Assembly: GCA_032622095.1 (NCBI GenBank)
Contig: CP136064.1
Location: 148,306,864-148,370,863 of the forward strand
Length of the DNA: 64,000 nt
DNA from: Siphonodentalium dalli
Lineage: Eukaryota; Mollusca; Scaphopoda; Gadilida; Siphonodentaliidae
Reading direction: 5' to 3'
Shown: positions 23,386-33,830 of the stretch, piece after piece
Layout: every line of letters begins with the position of its first letter
Position numbering within the stretch: position 1 is the first letter of the stretch
Translations under genes and position numbers: made by a program
Notes under the pieces: generated by a model
What the model saw: the letters and a program-made list of their open reading frames with translations, nothing else
Told to the model about the DNA's origin: nothing
Database searches by the model: none

Positions 23386-23630
23386 AAGGGGCTTTTTACT
23401 GAATTGGGACGATAAAAGTGGGCTTGTTCTTGTGTTCATTATATAGAGTAGACTTTGCTGGTCCACTAGGTTGACTCACGGAATACATACGGGGATGAGA
23501 TCTCTACATAAAATGAGTCACAATTGGTTCAGTCAAATCAGGACCATCAGATCAAACCACGAAAAGTTATTTCTTGGGCTATAAGGGGACATTAACAGTG
23601 CGAAAATGAAGCTTTGATAATCATAAATGT
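23386..23630. repeat. Inverted partner of 26897-27090
   Basis: Read on the minus strand, this segment matches 26897-27090: 'tttatgattatcaaagcttc', 'gttaatgtccccttgta/tag', 'ggtgagtcaacct' or 'gtgagtcaacct', 'aagtctactct', 'gaacacaagaa', 'aaaaagcccctttat'. The copies differ by indels of some tens of bases. Confidence 0.7.
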
Positions 23631-24148
23631 ACGATTTGTCAAATTTGTACCTCTTTTGATGCAATATTCGATTAACGCAACGCCCGGGTTCAACCATGAC
23701 AATGAAGATTCTGCGACTCGTTGAACAGTAAATTTCATTTGTATACGATGTATCTGACACTGATCGGGCAGCATAGGTCTGCAAGTAAGCCCATGTATGC
23801 TGCAATAATAATGTTAAGCACCATGCCTTCATTTGTAATGCACAGATCCTGGATTCAATACAGTACTGTCTATACACTGATCCCAACATGTGATGCCATA
23901 GAGACCAAGTCACATATAAAGAGTCGTCCACCTGTCGCTAACCGAGCATTCTGATGGTCATGTTAAAATGGTGCCACAGGGCGGCACAGGCCTTAAACTT
24001 TACAGAATTGCTCAATAATACACGATTTGTAATGCGCATGCGCAAGTAGTTAGATGGTAGTGTGACCATGCAGTCCCTTTTCACAGGACTACTCTGGTGC
24101 AATGTATAAAACGTGCAACTGTATAATGCAAATTGATATACTATGGGG

Positions 24149-25580
24149 TAGGGCCCTGCGAATCGGGGATTTCATTTCGAATCGAATCTCGAATCGAATC
24201 ACGAGAATGATTCGCGAATCGAATCGAATCTCGAATCGAATCTACACCTTTAGCGGACATCGAATTTTAGCATAATTGTACCGGAGAAAAGTTGAATGAA
24301 CACTATTAGATTCGTGTAAACCATAAACAACTCGACGTGTGTATTATTTTCATTTCTTCTGCGTAACAAATTAAGAATATAGTGTGCTATTTTAGTCATT
24401 TACATGTCTCGGGTTCAAACATCGGCGTTAACCATCGCTCAAACTAGTCATACTTTTCTATCAAAAAATCAACAATGTTACGATATGTCGCGAGCTATCG
24501 ATTGTACCCCAGTGTTGATTAATGAGGTGCAACCCATCCAGGAAATTCCCAGCTGACGTGCTGTGCATGGCATCAGATTCGTTGTGTCCATGGTGGCGAA
24601 CATGACCCTACTTAAATCCAACCCATATTTAACAAACTGAGCTCTGATCAGTTTCTTTGTATAGCATTTGCCGTGTGATCGGCTTATTGTCCTTTAAATT
24701 GATCACGGACAAACATCTTGTGACAAACTTCCATTCGACGCTTACATAATGGGTGGTCAGCACAAGATAATTACTGTTACTGTGACTGAAACTTTGGATT
24801 TCCCGATATCAGTTTTCAAATAGGCCTTCAAACTACCCTCCATTGACTCTCACGGGTCATTTACTTTTTTTGATAGCGTTGTGGAGTGGGGTGGGTCATA
24901 ACTTCCTCCAGTGAGCACATCACACATTTTTTTGAACCCCTCGCCAGCCACAGACTCAAAAGGTCTCCCATCAATGACAACACATGTTAGAAGGGCTGCA
25001 TCAAACTTGTTTTTGTGTCTGGTGTAATTAAGTGTTTGGAGACGAAATGTTGGCCCATCGTGGACTGTTTCTTGTGTGCAGAATCATGATCACCTACTTG
25101 CGAATTTTCTGGAAGTTCAACTTTCGGCTTTTTTGAATTTTCCGCCTGTATCGTTCTCTCGAACAGAGCGGGGTGCTTCCGCTGGACATGCAGCCTAAGG
25201 TGTGTTGTTGTACCCATGGGTTGAACAGACAAAAGCGTGGGGCAGTGCTTACACGCATATTTGTTCTCGCCTTTTAATAAATTGAACAGGCAACGAAACT
25301 CATTCATTTTGGTTTTGTATTATTTTTTAAACACGCGCCTCAGGAATTCCCAATTACGTAACTTCAATGTTCATTACGACATTACCTACATTGGTTCTAT
25401 TTATAGATTATTGGTCGACGCGGCGATCCATTTGATCACCGGGTTATGACAATTGACTGCCTATATATGATGTCTGATCATGAATGATTCGAAAATACTC
25501 GAATCGGACAGTCGAATCAAATCGAATCGAATCAGGACGACCGATTCGCGAATCGAATCTCGAAGCTTCGCAGGGGCCTA
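24149..25580. mobile_element. hAT transposon with decayed transposase
   Basis: Ends TAGGGCCCTGCGAA and TTCGCAGGGGCCTA differ by one base. The exact octamer CTATGGGG flanks both sides (24141-24148 and 25581-25588). Subterminal DNA at 24158-24245 and 25484-25567 is dense in GAATCGAATC-type motifs. The interior carries a minus-strand transposase remnant with a BED finger. At 1.43 kb it is an internally deleted copy. Confidence 0.92.
24640..25307 (-). pseudogene. hAT transposase remnant (BED zinc finger)
   Basis: The frame from 25307 down to 24987 begins MNEFRCLFNLLKGENKYACK. It has the BED-finger pattern C-x2-C (YACKHCP) and, after MGTTTHLRLH, the closing HVQRKH. After frame changes near 25010 and 24850 the strand continues with ALLTCVVIDGRPFESVAG and EGFKKMCDVLTGGSY, then HYVSVEWKFVTRCL. 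These match the order of the N-terminal half of hAT transposases as I know them. The catalytic DDE region and C-terminal dimerisation domain are missing. BED fingers bind the transposon ends. This copy cannot make a working enzyme. Confidence 0.8.
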
Positions 25581-25588
25581 CTATGGGG

Positions 25589-26045
25589 GTCCTTGATGTG
25601 GTTTTATCATTACGCAAAAAACATACATTTATCATTGTTTCATATGCGCATGCGCGAACAAATCGAGTCAAATAAGTGACTGCCTTCCTCACAAAAATAT
25701 ATGCCAGATTATGTATACAAGAATAATTTTAACCCAGCAGAGTGATCGAAATGGTGTCATTCTACAATCCTGCGAACCGCGCAGCAATGTAGAGCTTTAC
25801 GTGAATCGCTTCAAATAATGTATATTTGTCAAATTCTTCGCTTTGCGCATGCGCACATTTTCCTACCCAACTGGTCGGAAATAAATATATAAGTGGATAT
25901 AACAAAGTTTATAACATATATAAAGATGCCACACATGTTTATGCTTCAGTGAATGCTTCTGGCCGCAAAAGCGGCCAGGAGGCCGCAAAAGCGGCCAGTC
26001 AGGTATATGAATGTTGCGGCCATATATTCGGGTTCAAAGGGTTAA
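25589..26045. mobile_element. Partial TTAA-type (piggyBac-like) element end
   Basis: The right end GGGTTCAAAGGG followed by TTAA (26030-26045) is identical to the right end of the complete element at 55493-56606. It is preceded by inverted 'ggccgcaaaagcggcc' phrases at 25962-25998 and by TGCGCATGCGCA-type sites also seen in that element. No matching left end was found; the copy appears truncated. Confidence 0.5.
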
Positions 26046-26745
26046 GCAGATTCTCCCAAAGCAGTTTAACTGATTTATAAGGATGACAGTTGGGTGAAAG
26101 TTGTGCAAGTGACTTGTAATCGATGGCTTATAACCAAATACAATGAGGGCATACCATTTGATCGACCCCACCTCAGATAAGCTATTCAAAATCCCATTCA
26201 GCAGTTCATCATGTACACGGCAGCAGATTCTCTGGAATGCAGTTTAACTCAATTATAACTATGGTATATGTTTGCATATTAGGCAGATGCATTGTAGTCG
26301 ATATGTAAACAAACATATATTCAGATAGCTACGGAATACCATTTGGCTGGCTGCCATACCAGTTAAGCAGAACAAAATCCTGTATCCCCTCCCTGTATTT
26401 GGTAATAACCCATCGAATACAAGTCATTTGCACAACCTTCGCAAGACTGTCTTCATTATAAATGAGTTAAATTGCGGACGGGAGAATATGTTGAATTGTA
26501 CCTGATGAACTGCTCTGAACGGTATTTTGAATTGCTGAACAGGCATGGTGTTCGGTCAAATGGTGTCCCCCCCAATGTATTTGGGTATCTCCTATTGATT
26601 ATAGGTCATCTGCACAACACACACCCGACTATCGTCATTCTAAATGAGTTAATCTGTGTTGGGGAGAATCTGCTGAACTGCACCTGCTGAACCACTGAAT
26701 GGGATTTTGAACTGCTGAACTTGGATGGCGGTCTTTCAAAACATT
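26046..26745. repeat. Satellite-like units of about 170-180 bp in both orientations
   Basis: Forward units near 26400-26575 and 26582-26740 share 'aaatgagttaa', 'gggagaat.tgctgaactg' and 'tttgaactgctgaac'. Inverted units lie at about 26045-26220 and 26225-26390, with 'agcagattctccc' or 'ggcagcagattctct' and 'agtttaactcaattata'. The orientation switch lies near 26390. The last forward unit is the one duplicated at 17039. Confidence 0.6.
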
Positions 26746-26754
26746 TTAATTATA

Positions 26755-27090
26755 ATTATACCCCCCGCAACGAAGTTAGGGGGGGTATACTGGAATCAGC
26801 TTGTCCGTCCGTGGTCTGTCGTCCGTGGACACAAATTTGTCCGGAGTTTTTCTCAAGTCGTTTTTTGGATCAATTTTCGTGAAACTTGGCATTTGAACAT
26901 TTATGATTATCAAAGCTTCATTTTCGTACTGTTAATGTCCCCTTGTAGCGCAAGAAATGACTTTTTGCGATCATTTTATGTATAGTATTCGGTGAGTCAA
27001 CCTGGTGGACCTGCAAAGTCTACTCTACACAATGAACACAAGAAACCCACTTTTATTTTCTCAATTCACTAAAAAGCCCCTTTATCTAAG
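26755..27090. repeat. Family C head joined to an inverted 23.4-kb segment
   Basis: Positions 26755-26893 match the first 140 bp of family C at 17219. At 'cttggca' the sequence switches abruptly to the reverse complement of 23386-23630. The join marks a rearrangement or insertion boundary. Confidence 0.65.
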
Positions 27091-28294
27091 TTTGTCATGA
27101 AATATCATGTCGCAGAATCATTAAACTGCCATAGCACCGTGGTTGTCAAGCCGTAGAATCATGAAATTGGTCACAGAATTGTCAAAACAATTGTGCCGTG
27201 CAATAAAGCGCGGGGCGTCAAAAAATGGTGAATTCTATTTCGTCCTATGAGGCTGGAAAGATCTTATACTGCTATATTTTGTCAAGTTAACTTCCCAAAT
27301 GTTGTATGGGTCGTAAAAGTACCTTAAAGTGTGGACAATAAATTTTCAAGTATCCAGTTAGTTGTATCATCTCCAAAAGAACCCAAGAATGAAATGTCAC
27401 ATTCCAATTCGATTTTGTACCGAAGATAGATGTTTTTTTGTTTCTCCTGTAAATTCGTGAAAACCGCCATTTCAAATTTGAATTTGACCTTTTCGAACCA
27501 AACAGACGATATTATACAAGTGGCCTTATTATATTGCTGTGATAACATATTACTCGTATGGGTAACAAAAATGCAGAGCACCACCAAAATAAACTTGCAT
27601 CTACTAACCTCTTGATATATTAATTCTTTGTAGTAAATCCTCTGCATCATCGATGTTCCTGAGTTCCTAAATAGATTTGAACATGGACATGAAGAACAAA
27701 TCAGTGTGGGTCTGTGTAAATTGTCATAGCTTCTACTAGATTGTTCAATTGGAAACAATAGGCATAACCATTTAGCTTTGTATTTTAGGTACCAAACCAA
27801 TTGAAGATGAATTCACCTTTGCAACCAGTAGGATGACAATTTTTTTTTCTCATAAAAGTGAACTTACTGTCAACGAGAGGCCGATCACAATCGGCAGATG
27901 TTTTAACCCATCACTTGGCGATAGTAAATTACTATGATCAGAATCCCATATTAGAGTTTGATGTTGAATTATAGAGTATACGGTAATGTACTATTTAATA
28001 GACAAATGCATATAATAACACAAATTATTGGAATTTATGGGTCAAGTAGGGAGACTCGCATATATAAGAGAATGCACTGGCACAGGATGTGTATTGCTGC
28101 ACCAGCACAGCCTTGGATTGAATGTGAAAAGGTGACCCGGACATGGAATACTTGGGTTATTATAAATAGAGTCCAATTTAAGTTTACAAATTCTACCAAC
28201 AACACAGCTGTCAAGATAAGCCACCTCATTGCTGACCCATTAATATCTGTCAACTAATTACTGGTTTTGTTTATGCTTAATCTTGGCATCTCTG
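27091..28294. other. No gene established
   Basis: AT-rich. A 158-codon minus-strand frame (27324-27800) and others have no recognisable domain. Positions 27875-27930 repeat the short motif seen at 1806. Confidence 0.35.
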
Positions 28295-28298
28295 TTAA

Positions 28299-28505
28299 CC
28301 CTTTCAGAGCCAAGTCCGATTTTTGTATCAACCCATATTTCCTTGATCATTTTTCAAATTTATTGATTATAATAATGTGATACATTGATGGAAAGAGCTC
28401 TTAGAGCTCTTTCCATCAATGTATCACATTATTATAATCAATAAATTTGAAAAATGATCAAGGAAATATGGGTTGATACAAAAATCGGACTTGGCACTGA
28501 AAGGG
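28299..28505. mobile_element. 207-bp near-perfect palindromic TTAA element
   Basis: Arms 28299-28400 and 28404-28505 are reverse complements over 102 bp with a single mismatch that I could find (CAGAGCC versus CAGTGCC) and a loop of TTA. Both outer ends begin CCCTTTCAG and are flanked by TTAA (28295-28298 and 28506-28509), as expected for piggyBac-type insertion. It encodes nothing. Transcribed, it would fold into a continuous hairpin about 100 bp long. Confidence 0.88.
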
Positions 28506-28844
28506 TTAAACCTATCAAATTTATAATGTAGAGTGATATACTCAGAATTTGTAGTCAACTGTTAATAGCATATCATGTCTATTGTTGAAAAGTGCATGGG
28601 ATGAAATTGGTGAATTGGGTTTAATATCGCTCCAAACAAATTTACAAGTGCATAAAACAAGATTTTTGACCGATTTAAACCAAATTTTGTGGTGACTAGG
28701 GGTACCCTGACGGAGTTATAAATGGTTTTATTTTTTCAAATTTTGTTGTTATCTTTAAAAAAACAAAAAAGCAAGGAGTTCAATCCCAATTATTTTGTTT
28801 GTTAATTATTTTTTTTATTATTAAGAGTGAATATTTATCGAAAT

Positions 28845-29065
28845 ATGGCCATAACTCCATAAGAAAAACTTGGATCAAACCCATATTCGAACTCGATCTG
28901 TATTTCAGCTGAGAAACTCATTAAAAAAATATGGTTCCGATCAGATAGAAAATGTTTGAGTAATCGCATTATGCATAAAGTGTCTACGGACAGACGAACG
29001 ACAAGTGGTCAATCTAGACGTGAACACTATGTGTACCACCATACTATGGTATGGGTACACATAAA
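28845..29065 (+). repeat. Family A repeat copy with tail
   Basis: Has 'ggccataactcc', 'ggatcaaacccatattcgaa', 'ctcgatctgtattt', 'tggttccgatcagata', 'gtctacggacagacga' and the tail 'tgtgtaccaccatactatgg', 'gggtacacataaaa'. The preceding 28510-28845 shows nothing. Confidence 0.65.
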
Positions 29066-29209
29066 AATGGCTTATTTATCTAAAAATACAATACAAATAA
29101 AATATCATACATTGCCCTCTCATAAATGTCAACAATAACACCATAATACACCAGTTGGCTTGTTTTAAATTGAATTTCAGAAAGATTCCATAGCTGAAAA
29201 TCAATAAAT

Positions 29210-30540
29210 GAAACAGAAAGTGTCAGTGACATTGTAACTCAACTTGGGAAGGCGATACTTTTATGCTGAGCAGTCAATAGAATGATACAGAAGAAGGAAA
29301 GTCAAAAACTTTCAATAAAGGGCTTGTATTGAGTAGATGAAATTATTTTCATTTCAAACATTTCACCAATAAATGTGGGCTGCAGGATGTGCTGATGGAT
29401 TCACATGTGAAACCAAGATGGCTGCTGGTTGCCATGTTTTTTTTTAATTATGGAAAAATTAGATAGCTCCCATCTATAGGTAACCCTGAAGTTTGGTGAT
29501 GATCGGATGAGAGATGTTGCATGTATGTTTTGCTGAAAGATTTAGTCATGAAAAAAGTAAAATCCAAGATGGTCAGTCAAAATTCCGAAAAATTTGATTT
29601 CCTCATGTAGAGGTGATCCTAAACACGCCTGCAAAGTTTAAAATATTTTTGTGATAAATGCAGGCTGCAGTGAATTCAAATTTTAAATCCAAGAAAAAAT
29701 TTATGGCTCCCATCTAGAGATCACCCTGAAGATCCATATGAAGTTTGGTGATGATCGGTCAAGGAATGTGGTCTATAGGCTTTTAAGGTGTGCCAAAGGA
29801 TTTAAGGCTGCCGGCAGCCATGTTTATAATAAAAAATTGTTGACAGCTCCCATCTATAGGTGATTCTATAAAACATGCCTGTAAAATTCAAACATTTCTC
29901 TGAAAAATGCGGGATGCAGGTTGTGCAAGATGGCTTCTGATGGCCATGTTTTTTAACGATTTTCAGTAAAAATAGTAGGCTCCCATCGAGAAGTCACCCC
30001 AAAGATCCATTATAAGTTTGGTGATGATTGGATGAGGGAGGTAGCCTGTTCCAAAACATTTAGTCATACAAAGAGTAAATTCCAAGATGGTCGCTGGTGG
30101 TCATGTTTTTCATCGAAATTCAGAAAATATTGATGGCTCCCATCTAGTGTTCACTCCGAAGATCATTACAAAGTTTGGTGATGATCGGATGAGGGATGTG
30201 GTCTGTAGGGTGCATCAAAGAATTTAGTCATGCAAAGAGTAAAATCCAAAAGATGGCTTCTGGCGGCCAAGTGTTTCATAATTCTTGAAATTCTCCAAAA
30301 AATGTGGGTTGCAGAGTGTACCAATGGATTCAAATTTGAAATCCAAGATGGCTGCTGGTGGCCATGTTTTTATCAAATTTTGGTCAAAATAGGCTTCCAT
30401 CTACAGGTCACCCTGAAGATCCATATGAAGTTTGGCAACGATTGGATGAGATATGTGACCTGTAGTGTGTGATAACGGAAATTGTTGAAGGACGCACAGA
30501 CACAAGGATACACGGACAGATGACAAATGCCAACCCATGG
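29210..30540 (+). repeat. Family B repeat array
   Basis: Head 'gtgtcagtgacattgtaactc' is followed by about six degenerate units carrying 'aagatggctgctgg', 'gccatgttttt', 'tagctcccatctag', 'gaagatccatatgaag', 'tttggtgatgatcggatgag' and 'tttagtcatgcaaagagtaa'. It ends 'acacggacagatgacaaatg', 'ccatggcaatagct'. Strict order and a fixed head and tail suggest one mobile family with internal unit amplification. It is non-coding as far as I can see. Confidence 0.7.
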
Positions 30541-31095
30541 CAATAGCTGAATCTAAAATCGAACTTGAAAATCAAAATTTAATGGTTGTACCTGCACACC
30601 AAATTTCATTATTAACAAAAGTTATCATCCTGAAATGAAAATTAAGCCCAAATTTCAAAAAAGGGACCTATTAAACTCTGGTAAAAATGGGCAGCCAAAT
30701 GCCAAAATCGATCTTGACCTGTATTTTGTGGCAGTGAACCATACTAAATTTCATTCAGTTGAGTTAAATCGAAATAAAGTTATCATCCGAAAACGAAATA
30801 TGAATGGACAGACAGAGAAAAAACATAATACATCCTGTTTTTTTTCCCAAAACAACTTAGGAAGAGGCTGCCGACAAAAGGCAGATGTTTATTTATGCAG
30901 ATTTAGTGGAAGATGTACGTGATTAGATCAGTGCCACTTATTTACTGGTTGATGTTTTGATCAAACAATCTGTCAGGCAAAATAAAAGATCAATACAGCA
31001 GACTATAAACCCTTTAATTACTGAATGGGTTTTCTTATTCAGTTCCAAACTTGAATGCTCCAAAGGTTAAAGTACTTGGAGCAGATGACAGGTAG
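30541..31095. other. No gene established
   Basis: A 95-codon plus-strand frame (30635-30922) begins in 'aaatttcatt' repeat-like text and has no known motif. Nothing else was recognised. Confidence 0.3.
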
Positions 31096-31099
31096 AAAA

Positions 31100-31480
31100 A
31101 TGAAAGTGTCAATGACACTGCAGGACAACATTGAGAGGGGACAATTTCATATGTTACAGTTAGAAATGCGGAAAGTTGAAATGTATAGGTAATGTCAACA
31201 TGAAGAGATATACAAAGTTTGAGATTCAGTATGAGAGATGTGACCTGTATGGTGTCCCGAAGGATTTAGTCATGCGAGTAAAATCCAAGAAGGCTGCCGG
31301 CAGCCATATTTTTCATCGAAAAATTCTATAGCTCCCATCTAGAGGTGATCTAAACATGTCTGTAAATTTTCAAAACAATTCTCCAATAATGCGGGCTGCA
31401 GAGTGTGCTGATGGATCCAAATTTGAAGTCCAAGATGGCTGCTAGTGATCATATGTTTCAAAAAAATTCAGTAAAAATGT
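31100..31480 (+). repeat. Family B repeat copy
   Basis: Head 'gtgtcaatgacactgcagg', then 'ggatttagtcatgcgagtaa', 'aagaaggctgccggc', 'agctcccatctagaggtg' and 'gggctgcagagtgtgctgatgg' as in the neighbouring array. Confidence 0.65.
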
Positions 31481-31529
31481 TTCTTTTCGACATGATTTAC
31501 ACTATAAAATCGCATCAAATGATTAGATT

Positions 31530-31780
31530 TCAGTTTATCCACCAGGGTGCTCTTGCTCCTGCGTGAAGCATATTGGTTTCTCCTGCCCATATCTCACCAC
31601 ATCCGTATAACATTATCGGTTTTATTAACTTGTCGAACAATTCACATTTAGTTGGAATAGAAAGCTTCATCTTAGAAGGAACAGACTGGGTTAAAAAGAA
31701 CATTGCTTTCGTGGCTTTCCCGCTTGTACATTCTTGTGATCTTGCCATTCTACAAGTCGATATGAATTTTATCCTGTGAT
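31530..31780 (-). pseudogene. LINE reverse-transcriptase tail fragment
   Basis: The minus strand reads MKLSIPTKCELFDKLIKPIM followed by LYGCGEIW. That is the C-terminal segment after the catalytic core of many non-LTR reverse transcriptases, where 'LFDKLxxPxLLYGxExW' is common. One extra residue disturbs the last motif. Only about 70 codons survive and the flanks are unrelated. It is an insertion remnant with no function expected. Confidence 0.65.
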
Positions 31781-32099
31781 ATGGATACTCTGAAAATAAT
31801 TCAAGTGAATTTGCATTTAAATTGAAACTTGGTTCACATTTAGTCCTCTTTCAAGACCAATCTAATAACGCTCCACAGATCAAATTACCCATATATACAT
31901 ATTTTCACCTCATACAAAATTGAGTTTTATTAGTATAGATATATGAACTGGGGTTCATTGGAGATAATGTGCAATCATTTTTAATCATTATACATACTTT
32001 CTCTGTATTTATACGTTGCTATATATTTCAATTTTTATAATGGAATAGCTGAAATAAAAAGGTTATCTGTTGAAAATGCATATCTGAGCATATAATATT

Positions 32100-33045
32100 A
32101 ATATGGAAGTGTTCATGACACTCTAGCTCAACTTGGAGAGGGGATAATTTGATATGTTAGTATTATAAATGGAGTGATTAGGAATGTGGAAAGTTGAAAT
32201 GTATAATACTAGATGTATATCAACATGAAGAGATATATATATAAATTAAAATCCAAGATAGCCACTGGCAGCCATGTTTGCAATGAACTTCAAAAACATT
32301 TGATAGCTCGCATCTAGTATGTATCAAGATCAATATGAAGTTTGATGATGATCGGATGAGGGAAGTGGACTGTAGGGTGCGCTAAAGGATTTAGTCATGC
32401 CAAGAGTAAAAACCAAAATGGTTTAACAAAATTCGGAAACATTAGATTACTCCCATCTTGTGGTCATCCCGAAGACCCATGTGAAGTTTAGATCAGACAA
32501 ATAGGGTGTCAGCTGTAGGGTGTACCAAAGGATTTAGTCATACAAAGAGTAAAATCCAAGAAAACTTTGATGGCTCCCATCCAGAGGTCACCTTGATGAT
32601 CCATATGAAGTTTGGTGATGATCGGATGAGGGATGTGGTCTGTAGGTTGTGCCCAAGGATTTAGTGATGCAAAGATGGCTGCCGACGGCCATATTTTATG
32701 GCCGAATGACCCCAAAATGACTTGTTCCCATCTACATGTCAATGTCAACAGCCATGACAAATTTTATAATGATCCGACCAAAGGTACGACTTGTAGCCTT
32801 TGCCAAATAATTTAGTCATGCAAAGATTAAAATCCAAGATGGTTGCTGGCGGCCATGTTTTATGGTCGAATGACCCCAAAATGACTCGTTCCCATCTACA
32901 TGTCAATATTAACATCAAAAACATATTTCATGATGACCAGACAAACACTCCGGCCTGTAGCCCGTGCTAATGGATTGAATTTTGAAATCTAAGATGGCCG
33001 CTGGTGGCCATGTTTTTTTCGCCAAATGACCCCAAAATATAATTT
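32100..33045 (+). repeat. Family B repeat array
   Basis: Head 'atgacactctagctcaacttgg'; units as at 29.2 kb, the later ones with 'gaccccaaaatgac', 'cgttcccatctacatgtcaa' and 'gacttgtagcc' or 'gcctgtagccc'. It breaks off at about 33045, where the LINE begins. Confidence 0.7.
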
Positions 33046-33830
33046 TTATAATTATAGTTAATTTTTCTTTAAGAGAAGTCCGAAAATGAACTATATGGAT
33101 TATATCTCTGGCTTTGTGTCAATGAAAATAGCCAGGATGAAGAAATATATTTTTCACTCCGATATATGGCATATTATACTAAATTTAGAAAATAACTCCC
33201 TACCAAATAAATGGTACTTAAACTGTCGTGCCACCTTAAGAAAATATGCAAAGAATATTAAAAATAAATTTTGATCAGAAGTAATCGAATCATGGGCTGA
33301 CTATTGTGATCGACTCGTTCCGCAAACTGGAGAAGATGCATATTATAGCAACGTTATTCGAGACAACACCTACATAAATTACAAAGGAGATAGGCTACAA
33401 TGCTATGATTATGAGCGAAAAGGTGTGTGCTATGTGAATGATCTCATCACACAGAATTTCTTATGAAGAATCAATACAAACCACGGAACTGAAAATAAAT
33501 TTCATTACATTCAACACAGTCACCACATTTATTAAAACATTTCTAGATTCACATCAATTTGGGCAACATAACCAACCATTAGAAAATCCAATTATGCCAT
33601 TTCAACTATATTGTATCTCAAATGCTGATTCCCCAAGTAGCTCAGAATTGAAAAATGACTTTATGAGGAAGTGGGAAATCGAATTGAATGTAAAAATCGA
33701 AAAGATATGTCGATTGATAATCCTGAGTAGACCTTTCACCTGCTCCATGGATACAAAATATAGGTGGTTCCAATACCAAGTTAATATTTGAATTCTAGGT
33801 ACAAATTACCTTTAGGCCTTACCAATTTAA

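Noticed and set aside
25728-26045. Complete TTAA element using 'ttaaccc' at 25729 as left end
   Set aside because: The bases after TTAA (CCCAGCAG) do not match the complement of the right end beyond CCC.
27324-27800. 158-codon open frame on the minus strand
   Set aside because: No domain, unremarkable composition and no splice context; kept only as unassigned DNA.
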